Below the pieces are notes generated by a model. The model was not told where the DNA came from, made no database searches, and saw nothing but the letters and a program-made list of their open reading frames with translations. Made by a program: the position numbers and the translations under genes. 64,000 nucleotides of DNA from Haematobia irritans (taxonomy: Eukaryota > Arthropoda > Insecta > Diptera > Muscidae): contig NC_134397.1 in NCBI RefSeq assembly GCF_050003625.1, positions 270,624,070-270,688,069 of the forward strand, read 5' to 3'. Positions 21,932-33,659 of the stretch are shown here, one piece after another (position 1 is the stretch's first letter; every line of letters begins with the position of its first letter).

Positions 21932-22888
21932 TTATAACAATATATTCAGATTCCTACATATAATGTTAAAATCACCATTAAAATGATCCTCGGTCAGAGA
22001 AGTAACTCGGTATAAAAATTCTTCGACATTTAATGTCGTCGGAGAACCATCAAATTTAAGACCCCAATTTTGAATAATTGAAGTAATTTTATCCACGTTA
22101 AAATTAGAAATATTTGAAGAGCTTCTGCTATGAAGAGAATTAGCTTGAGAGTTCAATGGAATCTGATGGGACGGATTAGTATTACCATTAAAATTTAAAT
22201 TATCGATTCTATTTGGAATTACAGAATTATTATGTGGTGAAACCAATGGTGGTGGTCTATTCACCGAATTGTTTAAATTCAAATTAGACAAAGCCCTAGT
22301 TACACTAGCTTCTACTAACATGGCTATCTCGTCTGGGCTCATAATTTGTCCATTAGAATTCGCCTGACGACCCACGTTATTCATGTTGGACACGTCAGTG
22401 CCTACATTACGTCTATCTGGGGTGGCCTGACCTTGATCGATACCTGACGTATAACCCTGTTCGGAAAAAAGGTTTCTTGTCAAACTTCTTGTTTGATAGT
22501 GCCTCGTCATTGCACCTCTAGGTTTTCCCTTACCTCTTAAATTTTTAGTCTGATTCGAAATTTTACGCAAGTCAGACAATTCACAAGGTTTCTGACAAAT
22601 CGGACATAATTTGGACATGGATAAAGAATTCTCAATGCATTCGCGATGAAATATGTGGTTACAAACTCCTATAGCCAAACATTCAAATTTGTTTGCCATG
22701 GGTTCGTTACAAACTAGACAATCAACTAACTCATTCGTATTAAAATTGATATTTGGTGCAGGTGAATTTGCTATAGCCAAATCCTGATCTTGCCCAAGCA
22801 AATCACCCTGATCTGAAACTACAGGCTGTGTCGGATTCAATGTTGAAGGACCTGACCTTGAAGGAGGAGGTGTATGTGCTAACGACAT
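21932..22888 (-). CDS. gag: Truncated Gag with N-terminal RING-H2 finger
   Basis: 318 codons from ATG at 22888. Residues 57-98 carry C57-x2-C60, C76-x1-H78, H81-x2-C84 and C95-x2-C98, a full C3H2C3 RING-H2 pattern (zinc binding; E3 ubiquitin ligase type). A Ser/Asn-rich linker follows. From about residue 275 the sequence (WGLKFDGSP, VEEFLYRV) looks like the start of a retrotransposon capsid domain, but it ends at TAA (21932-21934) after about 45 residues. The rest of capsid and any CCHC nucleocapsid knuckle are missing. The stop is in the same frame as pol, four codons upstream of its first listed codon. I infer an internal deletion. The RING call rests on the cysteine/histidine spacing only. 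Confidence 0.85.
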   Translation of the reverse strand: MSLAHTPPPSRSGPSTLNPTQPVVSDQGDLLGQDQDLAIANSPAPNINFNTNELVDCLVCNEPMANKFECLAIGVCNHIFHRECIENSLSMSKLCPICQKPCELSDLRKISNQTKNLRGKGKPRGAMTRHYQTRSLTRNLFSEQGYTSGIDQGQATPDRRNVGTDVSNMNNVGRQANSNGQIMSPDEIAMLVEASVTRALSNLNLNNSVNRPPPLVSPHNNSVIPNRIDNLNFNGNTNPSHQIPLNSQANSLHSRSSSNISNFNVDKITSIIQNWGLKFDGSPTTLNVEEFLYRVTSLTEDHFNGDFNIICRNLNILL

Positions 22889-23453
22889 TTTGAAATATTA
22901 ATACCAAAAAATATAATTTCTCTAAGTTTAAGTTTGTTCATTCATTATGAATTGTTTCCCTAACAGAGATTTTGGGTTAAGATTACAATCTGATCAATAC
23001 GTGGAACTAAAACTGGTCTATGGAGGATTTACTCAGCCGTGTTTTCTTTTGCTATTATGCAAACCAGACAAAGCCACAATCTTTTCTATTGGCTCTACCA
23101 AATTTATGGGATATCATTTAGTAAGCAACCAAATAATATACTCCAACATAAAATTGGTTCTGATGACTAAGCCTCTAATAGCAACTGAAAACATGGTCTA
23201 CACAAACCCACAATAATGTGTCTAGAATCCTGAAATCTTTTCATTTAAACATGGAGAAGGAACTTGTAGTGAAAATTCGGTTAGAATACTCGATCGTTGT
23301 ACCCAAGTATCTAAAATCCTGAAAAGTATACAAATTTATCTAAATGCAAAGAGAAAGACCCCAGAACCACTACACATTATGTTTAAAAATGAAATTTAGT
23401 ATACTACATCGGAAGTTCAGAACCGAAAAAGTACCAAAATTTGGACAATTTCG
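22889..23453 (-). other. Untranslated leader of the gypsy-class element
   Basis: 565 bp between the primer binding site and the gag ATG. This is the normal place for the packaging signal. The open frame on the plus strand at 22947-23216 is antisense and not supported. Confidence 0.6.
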
Positions 23454-23471
23454 GCCCCACGTTGGGCGCCA
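23454..23471 (-). promoter_or_regulatory. tRNA-Lys primer binding site
   Basis: In element orientation it reads TGGCGCCCAACGTGGGGC, five bases from the 5' LTR end. This is the 18-base complement of the 3' end of tRNA-Lys1,2 used by several retroviruses and gypsy-class elements. It confirms element orientation and the LTR boundary. Confidence 0.95.
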
Positions 23472-23476
23472 TTCTA

Positions 23477-26088
23477 TGTTATGTAACGTACAAAGTAATC
23501 TGTCGATACTTTAAATTTTTCGATATATCCAAAACTCATTTGGACTCCTTAAAGAAAGTCAAGCACTTGAAGACGATGGGAGCCATAAATTGCTAGCGAT
23601 CAGTCGAAAAAGGCGGGGTTCTTGTCCTCAAATGCTTGCCTCGGATACATACACACATTTTTTATATAGACTCCTTAATTAAATCTTACCACAAATTTGA
23701 AATGGACCTGCACAACCAAAAAAAAAAAACAAAAACAACAAAACCCCGGTATGGTTGTAAAATTATGAGATCAGAGAAAACAAAGTATCGATCAGAATCC
23801 ATTTAGATATTTAAATGAATCTCTTGATGGAAGGAGATTCTCGCCTCATAACCCGCGCCAGCCTATTCCTACGGGCGAATCAAAAAAAAAATATTTTAGG
23901 AACCCACGATAAGTTCATCTTAACCCATCAATCCATAAGGGAAACAAAAGGGATTTTTCTTAGAAATTCATGATAAACAAATTTATGGTTTATTTCAAAT
24001 CATAATAATATTTTCTTATAAGGATAGATAGAAACAAAAATAAAAAAAAGGTAAATTACTGCTTAGATAAATTAATTCTATTATTTCTATGATAGAGAAT
24101 TTTATTTACTTTTAGATCAATTTTCGTGACACAAAAATATGGAAAGAATAGATTAGGATCTAGTCTAATGTTTCAACGATTTCAATTAAGTTTATTATTA
24201 TTAGTTTTCCGGATACTAGTTTATAGCCCTTAAGAAAAACAAATAATCTATAATTCACTAATACCAAAAATTATGAGAAAAAAGTTAAGGGCTGAGCTAA
24301 TGTCGTCTCTAGGTATTCGTAGTATTACGACGTCTATTTGAATTCAATTTATATTAATCACAAACCATTTTGCAGATCTTCGAAAAAAAATTAATTCGCG
24401 TGAATTTAAAAACAACATTCTAAGGTCCAATCTAATGTCGCTTCTACACAACGTTTACTCAAATATTTTCTTTTTTTTTTTTTCTTGGATATTCATTCAT
24501 ACGATTTTTACTTTACTCATTGACTTTTTCTTGGACTAAGGAGGGCAAATGATATTAAAGATATGTAGCAAAACAAAAAATTTAAATAGAATCCACAACT
24601 TTAAAAGTAATAAAACACAAAGATGGGCGAAAGCAAAATCAATGGGAATAAGAAAAAAAACAACAACTACAAAAACGTAGTATTCTTTTTTTTTCTTATA
24701 GTTTTATAGTACTCATCTCCCATTCATAAATCACTTGCTCCCCTTTTCCTCTTCTCCACCATGAATGAGTATAGACATGTGATCAAAATTATCAATGATT
24801 CTTTTTGTACTCACCAATCATATATCCAACGAAGAGGCCTCAGCGTTGATGACGATTGTGGCTGTGATTTTGATTATTAGTAAAAATTGAGTATGAATGA
24901 AATTGTAGGCAAAGCTGTCACATTCGTGGTAATTTGAATAAGTACACTTTCGCGCGATTAGACATTAGATATAAACCTGGCCAAAGTTAATAAAGAAATG
25001 ACTTTGTTTTTCTCAAATGATTTTTTTCTTTTCCCATGCTCTAAATTCCATGTGGTTCTTAGTTAAATTTGCAAATTTCTGGCAATATTGTTGTTGTAGT
25101 TGATTTGGTATATCAGCTTTTCTTTCATCTTAAAAAAAATCTATGTAGAGTTTTGCGCCAAATATCACGCGTCGGAAAATTTCGAAGTGGTACATCGACA
25201 AATTTTAGCTTGAATTATCCGAAATCGCTAATTCAAAGGTAGTGGCAGTGTGATATGTCTCCAAGCAAGTTATTTGATGGTTGAAGTCGTCATTGGTCTG
25301 GGGCAGTAGGAAAAACGCAGCCCTGGCCCGCAGACCTTCGAAGGTTGGTGTCTTCCTGATTCTTTCGCAAACCTTTCTCCAACACGTGATGCGATACGAT
25401 CAAAAGGGAGTCTAATGAAATGGATGTATTTAACACCAAAATTATAAAATTATTTTTGGGCTAAATTCTTACCCCGGAGGATTCCAATAATGATTTTGGG
25501 TGAATGGAATTTTTCCACCAATTTAATGAAAAAAATTGTAGTCTCTCAATGCAATAATATTTCTTGGATAGAATTTAATTTTTTTTTATAATTTTTTACT
25601 TTGCCGGAATGTCGGAATTTTTTGTACGCAGAATTTATTATTAAACTGTAGAACTTGCAATTTAATAAAAATTTGGAAAAAAATTGGAATTTTATTTTAA
25701 GACTTCAAGACAGAATTTCTGGGCTAAACCACGAGTTATGCGGTTACTGTCTAGTTATAAATGTTACTCTCGATGTGTTCTCTTTGAAGTGTGGCACAAA
25801 AAGGAAGTTTAAACTTCGCTCTTCTCCCGACAAAGCTAGGCAAGTCAGAAAAAAATGAATCGATGTTCAAAAGACAATTGAGCCCGATAACACTGTAGGC
25901 AGCTATCATATAACTAGAAATAAATTCCGATAAAAAAAATGCCTAAATAAGAAGAGCAAAAGTACCTAAATGAAAAGCAATTTTTAGTTGCTATTTTGGT
26001 AGAAAGTTGAAGGTATGAGAATATTGTTTTGGGGAAATATTATTGATTTTTCTCTTTTTCTGACTACAAAAAAAAATCGTTCATTACA
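23477..26088 (-). repeat. 5' LTR of the gypsy-class element
   Basis: 2612 bp, the right-hand copy on the plus strand and the 5' copy for the element. It should hold promoter, R and U5. Exact repeat of 15677-18288 apart from C at 24618. The flank GTAC at 26089-26092 is the right target duplication. Confidence 0.95.
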
Positions 26089-26234
26089 GTACATAAAACC
26101 CATATTTAAAAGAGAATTATGTCTTAAAAGTATCCTTACTTGTATTCTCCGCTTCTTTGGCTCAGAATCAATACCAATTTTTTTTAAGTAAAGACAAAAT
26201 CTTTGGAACCGGGTATGCTGTTTTTTTCAGTGTA

Positions 26235-26694
26235 CCAAATGTTGCATTTACCATGTTAGTTCCATACATGTTTATAATTTTTGTATTTGTTTTTCGTCTT
26301 TATTTTTTTTTATGAAAAACTTAATTTTCTTAATGAAACAATGTTAAATTTTAGGCAACAACAAAAAAATTAAATTTTTCCCTTTATGGGAATTTATTTT
26401 GTGCACTTAATTTCTTCTTATTTACATTTTAATTCTATGTCAATACTTGTCGTATACGCGTTTGGTTCGATAAACGAAAAGTATGAAACTAACACCGTAA
26501 ATGGTTTGTTCTCCTCCGTAGCCAATTTCCTATCTTCCTAAAGTTTATTGTCTTTGATTTCTACATTATTGAATTGTACTTTGGTACACTGAAAAAACAG
26601 TGAAGCCACCGCGAAGAAAATTTTTGGTTAAATTTAGAAAATTTAGATTTTTTTTTAACTAAACCATTATCTAAAAAATAAGTAAATATTTGTC
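26235..26694. other. Unassigned AT-rich stretch
   Basis: No gene, RNA or element end is recognisable. Confidence 0.35.
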
Positions 26695-27000
26695 GACAAG
26701 GTCGTGGGTTCGATTCCTGCTTCGACCGAACACCAAAAAGTTTTTCAGCGGTTGATTATCTCACCCCAGTAATGCTGGTGACATTTTTGAGGGTTTAAAA
26801 ACTTCTCTAAGTGGTTTCACTGCAATGTGGAACGCCGTTCGGACTCGGCTATAAAAATGAGGTCCCTTGTCATTGAGCTTAACATGGAATCGGGCAGCAC
26901 TCAGTGATAATAGAGAAGTTCACCCATGTGGTATCACAATGTACTGAATAGTCTAAGTGAGCCTGATACATCGGGCTGCCACCTAAAACTAACCTAACCA
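26695..27000 (+). mobile_element. tRNA-derived SINE, 5'-truncated
   Basis: It begins within the tRNA-like head (AAGGTCGTGGGTTCGATTCC at 26697, including the B-box) and runs through the family body (AATGCTGGTGACATTTTTGA, GGAACGCCGTTCGGACTCGG) to a CTAACCTAACC-type tail near 27000. The A-box half is missing. Confidence 0.8.
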
Positions 27001-27310
27001 TTGCGATTTTACTTTTTTGGGTCCAAGACACCATGATTTTTAACGGATTTGCCTGTAAGTGAAAATCTAGAGGTATTACTGGTCCATAAAAGAGTGTACG
27101 GAATATGGTGTGTGCAGGCATACCCTCCATATAGAACTTTTTCCTGATTTGACTTCTAGGCACCGCATTTTTTATCCAATTTGCTTTAAATTCAAAATGT
27201 AGAGGAAGTGTAAATCCGAAAATAGGTGTGCCAAATAGACTTTGTATCGGTCCCTATTTCGGTAGAATCCCCATGTGTTAAATCGCCCGATTTCAATGTT
27301 GGTATATATA
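27001..27310 (-). repeat. Diverged R3-type units
   Basis: Two units carrying AAATCTAGAGGTATT and TGGTCCATAAAAGAGTG, the R3 signature seen at 42000-42600, in a decayed state. The open frames on the minus strand here are repeat shadows. Confidence 0.55.
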
Positions 27311-27415
27311 GTTGCTTGACAGAGTATCAAATCATCGACTTCACCTGAAATTCTATATATTTTCAAGTAACCCAACAAAGAGTTTTTAAAGGAAACAATT
27401 GTCTAAACTTATCAT

Positions 27416-29408
27416 TATACCCTGCTCCACACTGTGGAACAGGGTATTATAAGTTAGTGCATATGTTTGCAACACCCAGAAGGAGACGAGATAGACACAT
27501 GGTGTCTTTGGCAAAAATGGTCAGGGTGGGCTCCTGAGTCGATATAGCCATGTCCGTCTGTCCGTGAACACATTTTGTAATCAAAGTCTAGGTCGCAGTT
27601 TTAGTCCAATCGACTTCAAATTTGGCACAAGTATGTATTTTGGCTCAGAATAGATCCCTATTGATTTTGGAAGAAATCGGTTCAGATTTAGATATAGCTC
27701 CCATATATATATTTCGCCTGATATGGACTTATATGGCCCCAGAAGCCAGAGTTTTACCCTAATTGGCTTAAAATTTTGTACAAGAAGAACAATTAGTACT
27801 ATAGGCAAGTGTGCCAAATTTCATTGAAATCGGTTCAAATTTAGATATAGCTCCCGTATATATCTTTCGCCCGATATGCACTAATACGGTCCCAGAAGCC
27901 AGAGTTTTACCCCAATTAGGTTGAAATTTTGCACAGGGAGTAGAATTAGCAGTGTAGTCATGTGTGCAAAATTTTATTGAAATCGGTTCAGATTTAGATA
28001 TAGCTCCCATATATATCGTTCGCCCGATTTACACTCATATGACCACAGAGACCAATCTTTAGCTCCGATTTAATTGAAATTTTGCACTGGGAGTAGAATT
28101 AGCATTGTAGCTATGCGTGCCAAATTTGGTTGAAATCGGTTCAGATTTAGATATATCTCCCATATATAGCTTTCACCCGATTTACACTCATATGACCACA
28201 GAGGCCATTTTTTGCTCCGATTTAGTTGAAATTTTGCACAGGGAGTAGAATTAGCATTGTGGCTATGCGTGCCATATTTGGTTGAAATCGGTTCAGATTT
28301 AGATATATCTCCCATATATAGCTTTCGCCCGATTTACACTCATATGACCACAGAGGCAAATTTTTAACTCCGATTTAGTTTAAATTTTGCACAGGGAGTA
28401 GAATTAGCATTGTAGCTATGCGTGCCAAATTTGGTTGAAATCGGTTCAGATTTAGATATAGCTCCCATATATAGCTTTCGCCCGATTTACACTCATATGA
28501 CCACAGAGGCCAATTTTTTGCTCCGATTTAGTTAAAATTTTGCACAGAGAGTAGAATTAGTATTGAAATTTTGCACAGGGAGTAGAATTAGCATTGTGGC
28601 TATGCGTGCCAAATTTGGTTGAAATCGGTTCAGATTTAGATATATCTCCCATATATAGCTTTCGCCCGATTTACACTCATATGACCACAGAGGCAAATTT
28701 TTAACCCCGATTTAGTTTAAATTTTGCACAGGGAGTAGAATTAGCATTGTAGCTATGCGTGCCAAATTTGGTTGAAATCGGTTCAGATTTAGATATAGCT
28801 CCAATATATAGCTTTCGCCCGATTTACACTCATATGACCACAGAGGCCAATTTTTTGCTCCGATTTAGTTAAAATTTTGCACAGGGAGTAGAATTAGTAT
28901 TGTAGCTATGCGTGACAAATTTGGTTGAAATCGGTTCAGATTTAGATATAGCTCCCATATATATGTTTTTCTGATTTCGACAAAAATGGTCAAAATACCA
29001 ACATTTTCCTTGTAAAATCGCCACTGTTTAGTCGAAAAGTTGTAAAAATGACTCTAATTTTCCTAAACTTCTAATACATGTATATCGAGCGATAAATCAT
29101 AAATAAACTTTTTCGAAGTTTCCTTAAAATTGCTTCAGATTTAAATGTTTCCCATATTTTTTTACTAACATTGTGTTCCACCCTAGTGCATTAGCCGACT
29201 TAAATTTTGAGTCTGTAGATTTTGTAGAAGTCTATCAAATTATGTCCAGATCGAGTGATATTTAAATGTATGTATTTGGAACAAACCTTTATATATAGCC
29301 CCCAACACATTTGACGGATGTGATATGGTATCGAAAATTTGGATCTACAAAGTGGTGCAGGGTATAATATAGTCGGCCCCGCCCGACTTTAGACTTTCCT
29401 TACTTGTT
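27416..29408 (-). repeat. R2 tandem-repeat element, copy 2
   Basis: The hairpin end is TATACCCTGCTCCACACTGT...GGGTATTATAA at 27416. Then come CATGTCCGTCTGTCCGTG, about nine units of roughly 155 bp (opposite orientation to copy 1), and the end GTCGGCCCCGCCCGAC with CTTTCCTTACTTGTTT at 29408. Non-coding. Confidence 0.85.
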
Positions 29409-30146
29409 TTAAACTTATACCCTCATATGCAAAAAAGTTAAAGAAAACTTCTAGCCTACTTTTACCATATAAATTCCTTCGATAAACTGTCAATAAATTA
29501 TTTTGCATATGGCCAATATTATTTAGTTCAAAGACAAATTTGTACGATACTGTTTGAATAATTACCAATTTCTTGAATTACTATTTTTAAGTATCAAGAT
29601 TTAAGAAAACATTTTCTTGGCAAGTTGAATTAAAACCCTTGTATCATATCTCTAGAACGATGAGCATAACACACTCTCAAACAAACCAACTGAAACTCAA
29701 CCAACTCTTTCCTTTTTTACTTCTTGTCCATAATATGTCTTGTGAGAGATATTTTGTAGGGCACAGTGTCCCACCTCTGAATTTCTCCTCTTTGTTGAAG
29801 ATCCCTCGCACCAACGGAGTAAACACCAGTCCGTTATATACAGTCCATTATTTGTTCGGACATCGGCACAAAGTATCCGTCTCTGGCATGTCAAAGCTTT
29901 CGTCCCGATTCCCCCTCTTACACACTCCAACAACAATTATATTTGTTGATTCATGGTGTTGGGTATTTAAGATTCGGACCGATTGAACTGATGTCCGTAT
30001 TTTCTTCGTGATATTGATTCTTTGGAAAAAACTTCAAATATAGGGTGAGTCTCAGTGATGGAATGACGGAAACTACACGTATTTGTCATATGCCGTAAAC
30101 ATAGTTTTTTTATAAAAGGAACAGTAAGAAAATTGTCTAATATAAT
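29409..30146. other. Unassigned region between two R2 copies
   Basis: No gene is supported. A short R3-type end (GGTGTTGGGTATTTAAGATT, near 29955) is present. The open frame 29639-29986 has no recognisable domain. Confidence 0.4.
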
Positions 30147-31513
30147 TATACCCTGCGCCACACTGTGGAACAGGGTATTATATGTTTGTGCATATGTTTT
30201 TTAACACCCAGAAGGAGACGAGATAGACACATGGTGTCTTTGGCAATAATGCTCAGGGTGGGTCCCTGAGTCGATATAACCATGTCCGTCTGTCCGTCCG
30301 TCCGTCCGTCTGTCTGTGAACACATTTTTGTGATCAAAGTCTAGGTCGCAATTTAAGTCCAATCGCCTCCCAATTTGGCACATGTTCCTAATTTGGGTCA
30401 GAATAGAACCCTATTGATTTTGGAAGAAATCGGTTTAGATTTAGATATAGCTCCCATATATATCTTTCGCCCGATATGCACTAATATGGACCCAGCAGCC
30501 GGAGTTTTATACCGATTTGCTTGAAATTTTGTACAAACATAACACTTAGTCGTGTAGTCAAGTGTGCAAAATTTGATTGAAATCGATTCAGATTTAGATA
30601 TAGCTCCCATATATATCTTTCGCCCGATATGGACTTATATGGCCCCAGAAGCCAGAGTTTTGACCGAATTTGGTTAAAATTTTGCACTAGGAGTACAATT
30701 AGTAGTGTAGTAAAGTGTGCCAAATTTTATTGAAATCGGTTCAGATTTAGATATAGCTCCCATATATATCTTTCGCCCGATATGCACTTATATGAACCCA
30801 GAAGCCAGAGTTTTATCCCGATTAGCTTGACATTTTGCACAAGGAGTACAATTGGTAGTATAGTCATGTGTGCCAAATTTGATTGAAATCGGTTCAGATT
30901 TAGATATAGCTTCCATATATATTTTTCGACCGATATGGACTTATTTGGCCCCGGAAGCCAGAGTTTTGGCCCAATTTGGTTGAAATTTTGCACTAGGTGT
31001 ACAATTACTTATGTGTGCTAAATTTGATTGTAATCGGTTCAGATTTAGATATAGCTCCCATATATATGTTTTTCTGATTTCTACAAAAATGGTCAAAATA
31101 CCAACATTTTCCTTGTTAAATCGCTACTGCATAGTCGAAAAGTTCTAAAAATGACTCTAATTTTCCTAAACTTCTAATATATATATGTCGAGCGATAAAT
31201 CATAAATAAACTTTTGCGAAGTTTCCTTAAAATTGCTTCAGATTCAAATGTTTCCCATATTTTTTTTTACTAAAATTGTGTTCCAACCTAGTGCTTTAGC
31301 CAACTTAAATTTTGAGTCTATAGATTTTGTAAAAATCTATCAAATTCTGTCCAAATCGAGTGATATTTAAATGTATGTATTGGGGACAAACCTTTATATA
31401 TAGCACCCAATACATTTGACGGATGTGATATGGTATCGAAAATTTAGATCTACAAAGTGGTGCAGGGTATAATATAGTCGGCCCCGACCGACTTTAGACT
31501 TTCCTTACTTGTT
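30147..31513 (-). repeat. R2 tandem-repeat element, copy 3
   Basis: Same end-to-end structure as copy 2 but with about five units. It carries a (TCCG/TCTG)n tract at about 30284-30315 and ends in CTTTCCTTACTTGTTTT. The left hairpin is CCCTGCGCCACACTGTGG. Confidence 0.85.
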
Positions 31514-33301
31514 TTTTATTAGATCTAACTATATGACCTTAATATAGCCATATTGATGTGATGGTAACGGATTCACATTGTTATATGTTTTTGTTTAGTT
31601 TCACTTCTATAACCACTGTGCATAATTTCCAATAGTAAACATTCTATAGAATAACTACAATAAGATTGATGGGTAAAATATCCCATTCACACTTTCTTTT
31701 CTCTCATCTAATTCAATAGAAATATTTATGAATTATGTAAATGTATGTGTGTATGTATGCATGGAATCGTCTATGTGGCGCAATACAGATATCGTTCACT
31801 CACTCTATATACGTATTTCAAAAGCATGTGCGTATGCAATTGTGGGTGCAGGCATGTATGTTCACAAGCTATTCATCCTTGACATTGAATTCCATGAGAA
31901 AGGATAATAAATTGGCCTAATTCATAGGAAAAATAAATGCAGGCGATATTAACAATTTGTGAATTATTGAAGAATGTTCATTACTTCCGACATTGTTTAA
32001 GGATGTTCATAGATTTGTTGACGATATAAGCATGTGGTAGATTTTACAGTACATTTGATGAGATTTTCCAATACAAAACCGTTCAACATTTAAATTTCAT
32101 TTAAAGTTTTCGAGCGCCAGTCAAGTTTTCACATAACTAAGACTTTTTATATACCACAGAGGAACAAGATATCAAATTAAATGCTAATTCAAATCCAATA
32201 TAAATTTCCTACATTAGTTGAGAATCCAACACACATGTGTCCTACCCATCCACACAACCCTTATTCAGTGAACTATTGTGAAAAGAATAAACGAAGAAAT
32301 GCATACAACGTAAAAGTGATATTGTAAAATAGAAAATTTTGTATTTGAATAAGTTATCTATTAAATCTATATGTATAAAAAAATAATACAAATACTAAAC
32401 AAATAAACCGATAAAAATAAATAAATATTTTTTTCACCAGCACTTTTCATTGAAAATGAATTCTAGTCATAGTGATTTTTTGTAATGTTATACATTAAGG
32501 CCCATATTCATAATAATGTACTGACAGCTTATCGAAGGAATTTGTATGGGAATAGTAGGTTTAAAGTTTACGTTAACTTTTATGAATATGGGGGTAAGGA
32601 TTTAGTTGACCCGAAAGCAAATTGTTGAAAAAAATTCTTGAATGATATTAACATGATATGTCCATAGTAAAGTTTAGTTCATTAAAGAAGTTTCGTGAAA
32701 ATGGGGGTTGTTCTAATAAAAAAAATTATCACAATGGACTGAATAGTCTAAGTGAGCCTGAATCTTAATCGGGCTGCCACTTTAACCTAACCTAATAAAA
32801 AAATAATGTCAGTTTAGAAAAGGTTTGAAAAATTTTACGTCGTTTATGAAAATATCAATAATCTAAATAATCATTTAATAAAATAAAAAAAAACATTTCA
32901 AATTAAAAATATAAATGACAATTTTGTTTGGAAACAATTAGTTCACTTTTTCATTATATTTTGACTCAATTCCAAAGAAAGTGCGATTTTATATAATTAT
33001 AAGCAAACTTTATTATCTAAAGATAAAACAACTATAAATAATAATACATATAAAATCAATAATTTATTGACTCAATTAAAACATGAATTGAGTTTTGTGA
33101 GCAAAATCGATTAATTTCTTTTGTTTTTTTGGAACACTCGAAATGCCAATTAATTTTTTAATAAAGTATATTTTTGTACTTCTAATTAATTTTGTGATTG
33201 ATGCATCATTTTCGTAAATCTTGATCCTTTTGCAGACATAGTGCCGGTCCATATTTTGACATGGGCCTCATATAAACATATATGGGTTATATATCGAGAC
33301 A
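31514..33301. other. Unassigned AT-rich region with a SINE tail fragment
   Basis: No gene is seen. A 3' SINE fragment (ACTGAATAGTCTAAGTGAGC ... CCTAACCTAAT) lies at about 32732-32796. The rest, including a TATG-rich stretch near 31735, shows no element ends. Confidence 0.4.
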
Positions 33302-33632
33302 GGGAGCCACCGTGGTGCAATGGTTAGCATGCCCGCCTTGCATACACAAGGTCGTGGGTTCGATTCCTGCTTCGACCGAACACCAAAAAGTTGTTCAGCG
33401 GTGGATTATCCCACCTCAGTAATGCTGGTGATATTTCTGAGGATTTCAAAGCTTCTCTAAGTGGTTTCACAATGTGGAACGCCGTTCGGACTCGGCTATA
33501 AAAATGAGGTCCCTTGTCATTGAGCTTAACATGGAATCGGGCAGCACTCAGTGATAAGAGATAAGTTCACCAATGTGGTATCACAATGGACTGAATAGTC
33601 TAAGTGAGCCTGCCACCTAACCTAACCTAACC
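33302..33632 (+). mobile_element. tRNA-derived SINE, full-length, copy A
   Basis: It starts GGGAGCCACCGTGGTGCAAT with a tRNA-like head: A-box region GTGGTGCAATGGTTAGC and B-box GGTTCGATTCC. The body contains GGAACGCCGTTCGGACTCGG and the tail is CCTAACCTAACC. The same structure is at 53495-53841 and 58600-58950, with fragments elsewhere. Internal Pol III promoter boxes and lack of coding mark it as a SINE mobilised by a LINE. Confidence 0.9.
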
Positions 33633-33659
33633 ATATGCAGCTCTATGCTGCAAATCAGG

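Larger units (their letters stand above)
15677..26088 (-). mobile_element. Ty3/gypsy-class LTR retrotransposon, 10.4 kb, recent insertion
   Basis: Complete element on the minus strand: 5' LTR 23477-26088, PBS 23454-23471, gag 21932-22888, pol 18365-21919, 3' LTR 15677-18288. It is flanked by a perfect 4-bp target duplication GTAC (15673-15676 and 26089-26092). The LTRs are 2612 bp and differ at one position that I found (T at 16818, C at 24618), so the insertion is recent. There is no env frame. The domain order PR-RT-RNaseH-IN is that of the gypsy group. The very long LTRs and lysine-tRNA primer recall the Osvaldo/Ulysses lineage (from memory; needs phylogeny). Gag appears truncated, so the copy may depend on helper Gag. 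Confidence 0.95.
15162..26234 (+). mobile_element. TIR element family 'ACACTGAA', copy 2, split by the gypsy-class element
   Basis: The left part is 15162-15676 and the right part 26093-26234. It matches copy 1 (1727-2062, 4865-5148) on both sides. Joining GCAAGTAC to ATAAAACCCA across the retrotransposon reproduces the copy 1 order GCAAGTAGACAAAACCCA. The ends are ACACTAAAAAAAA and TTTTTTTCAGTGT. Confidence 0.75.

Noticed and set aside
33302..33375. Possible tRNA gene
   Set aside because: It is the head of a SINE. It lacks a proper acceptor stem, and the same head occurs in several copies joined to the same SINE body.
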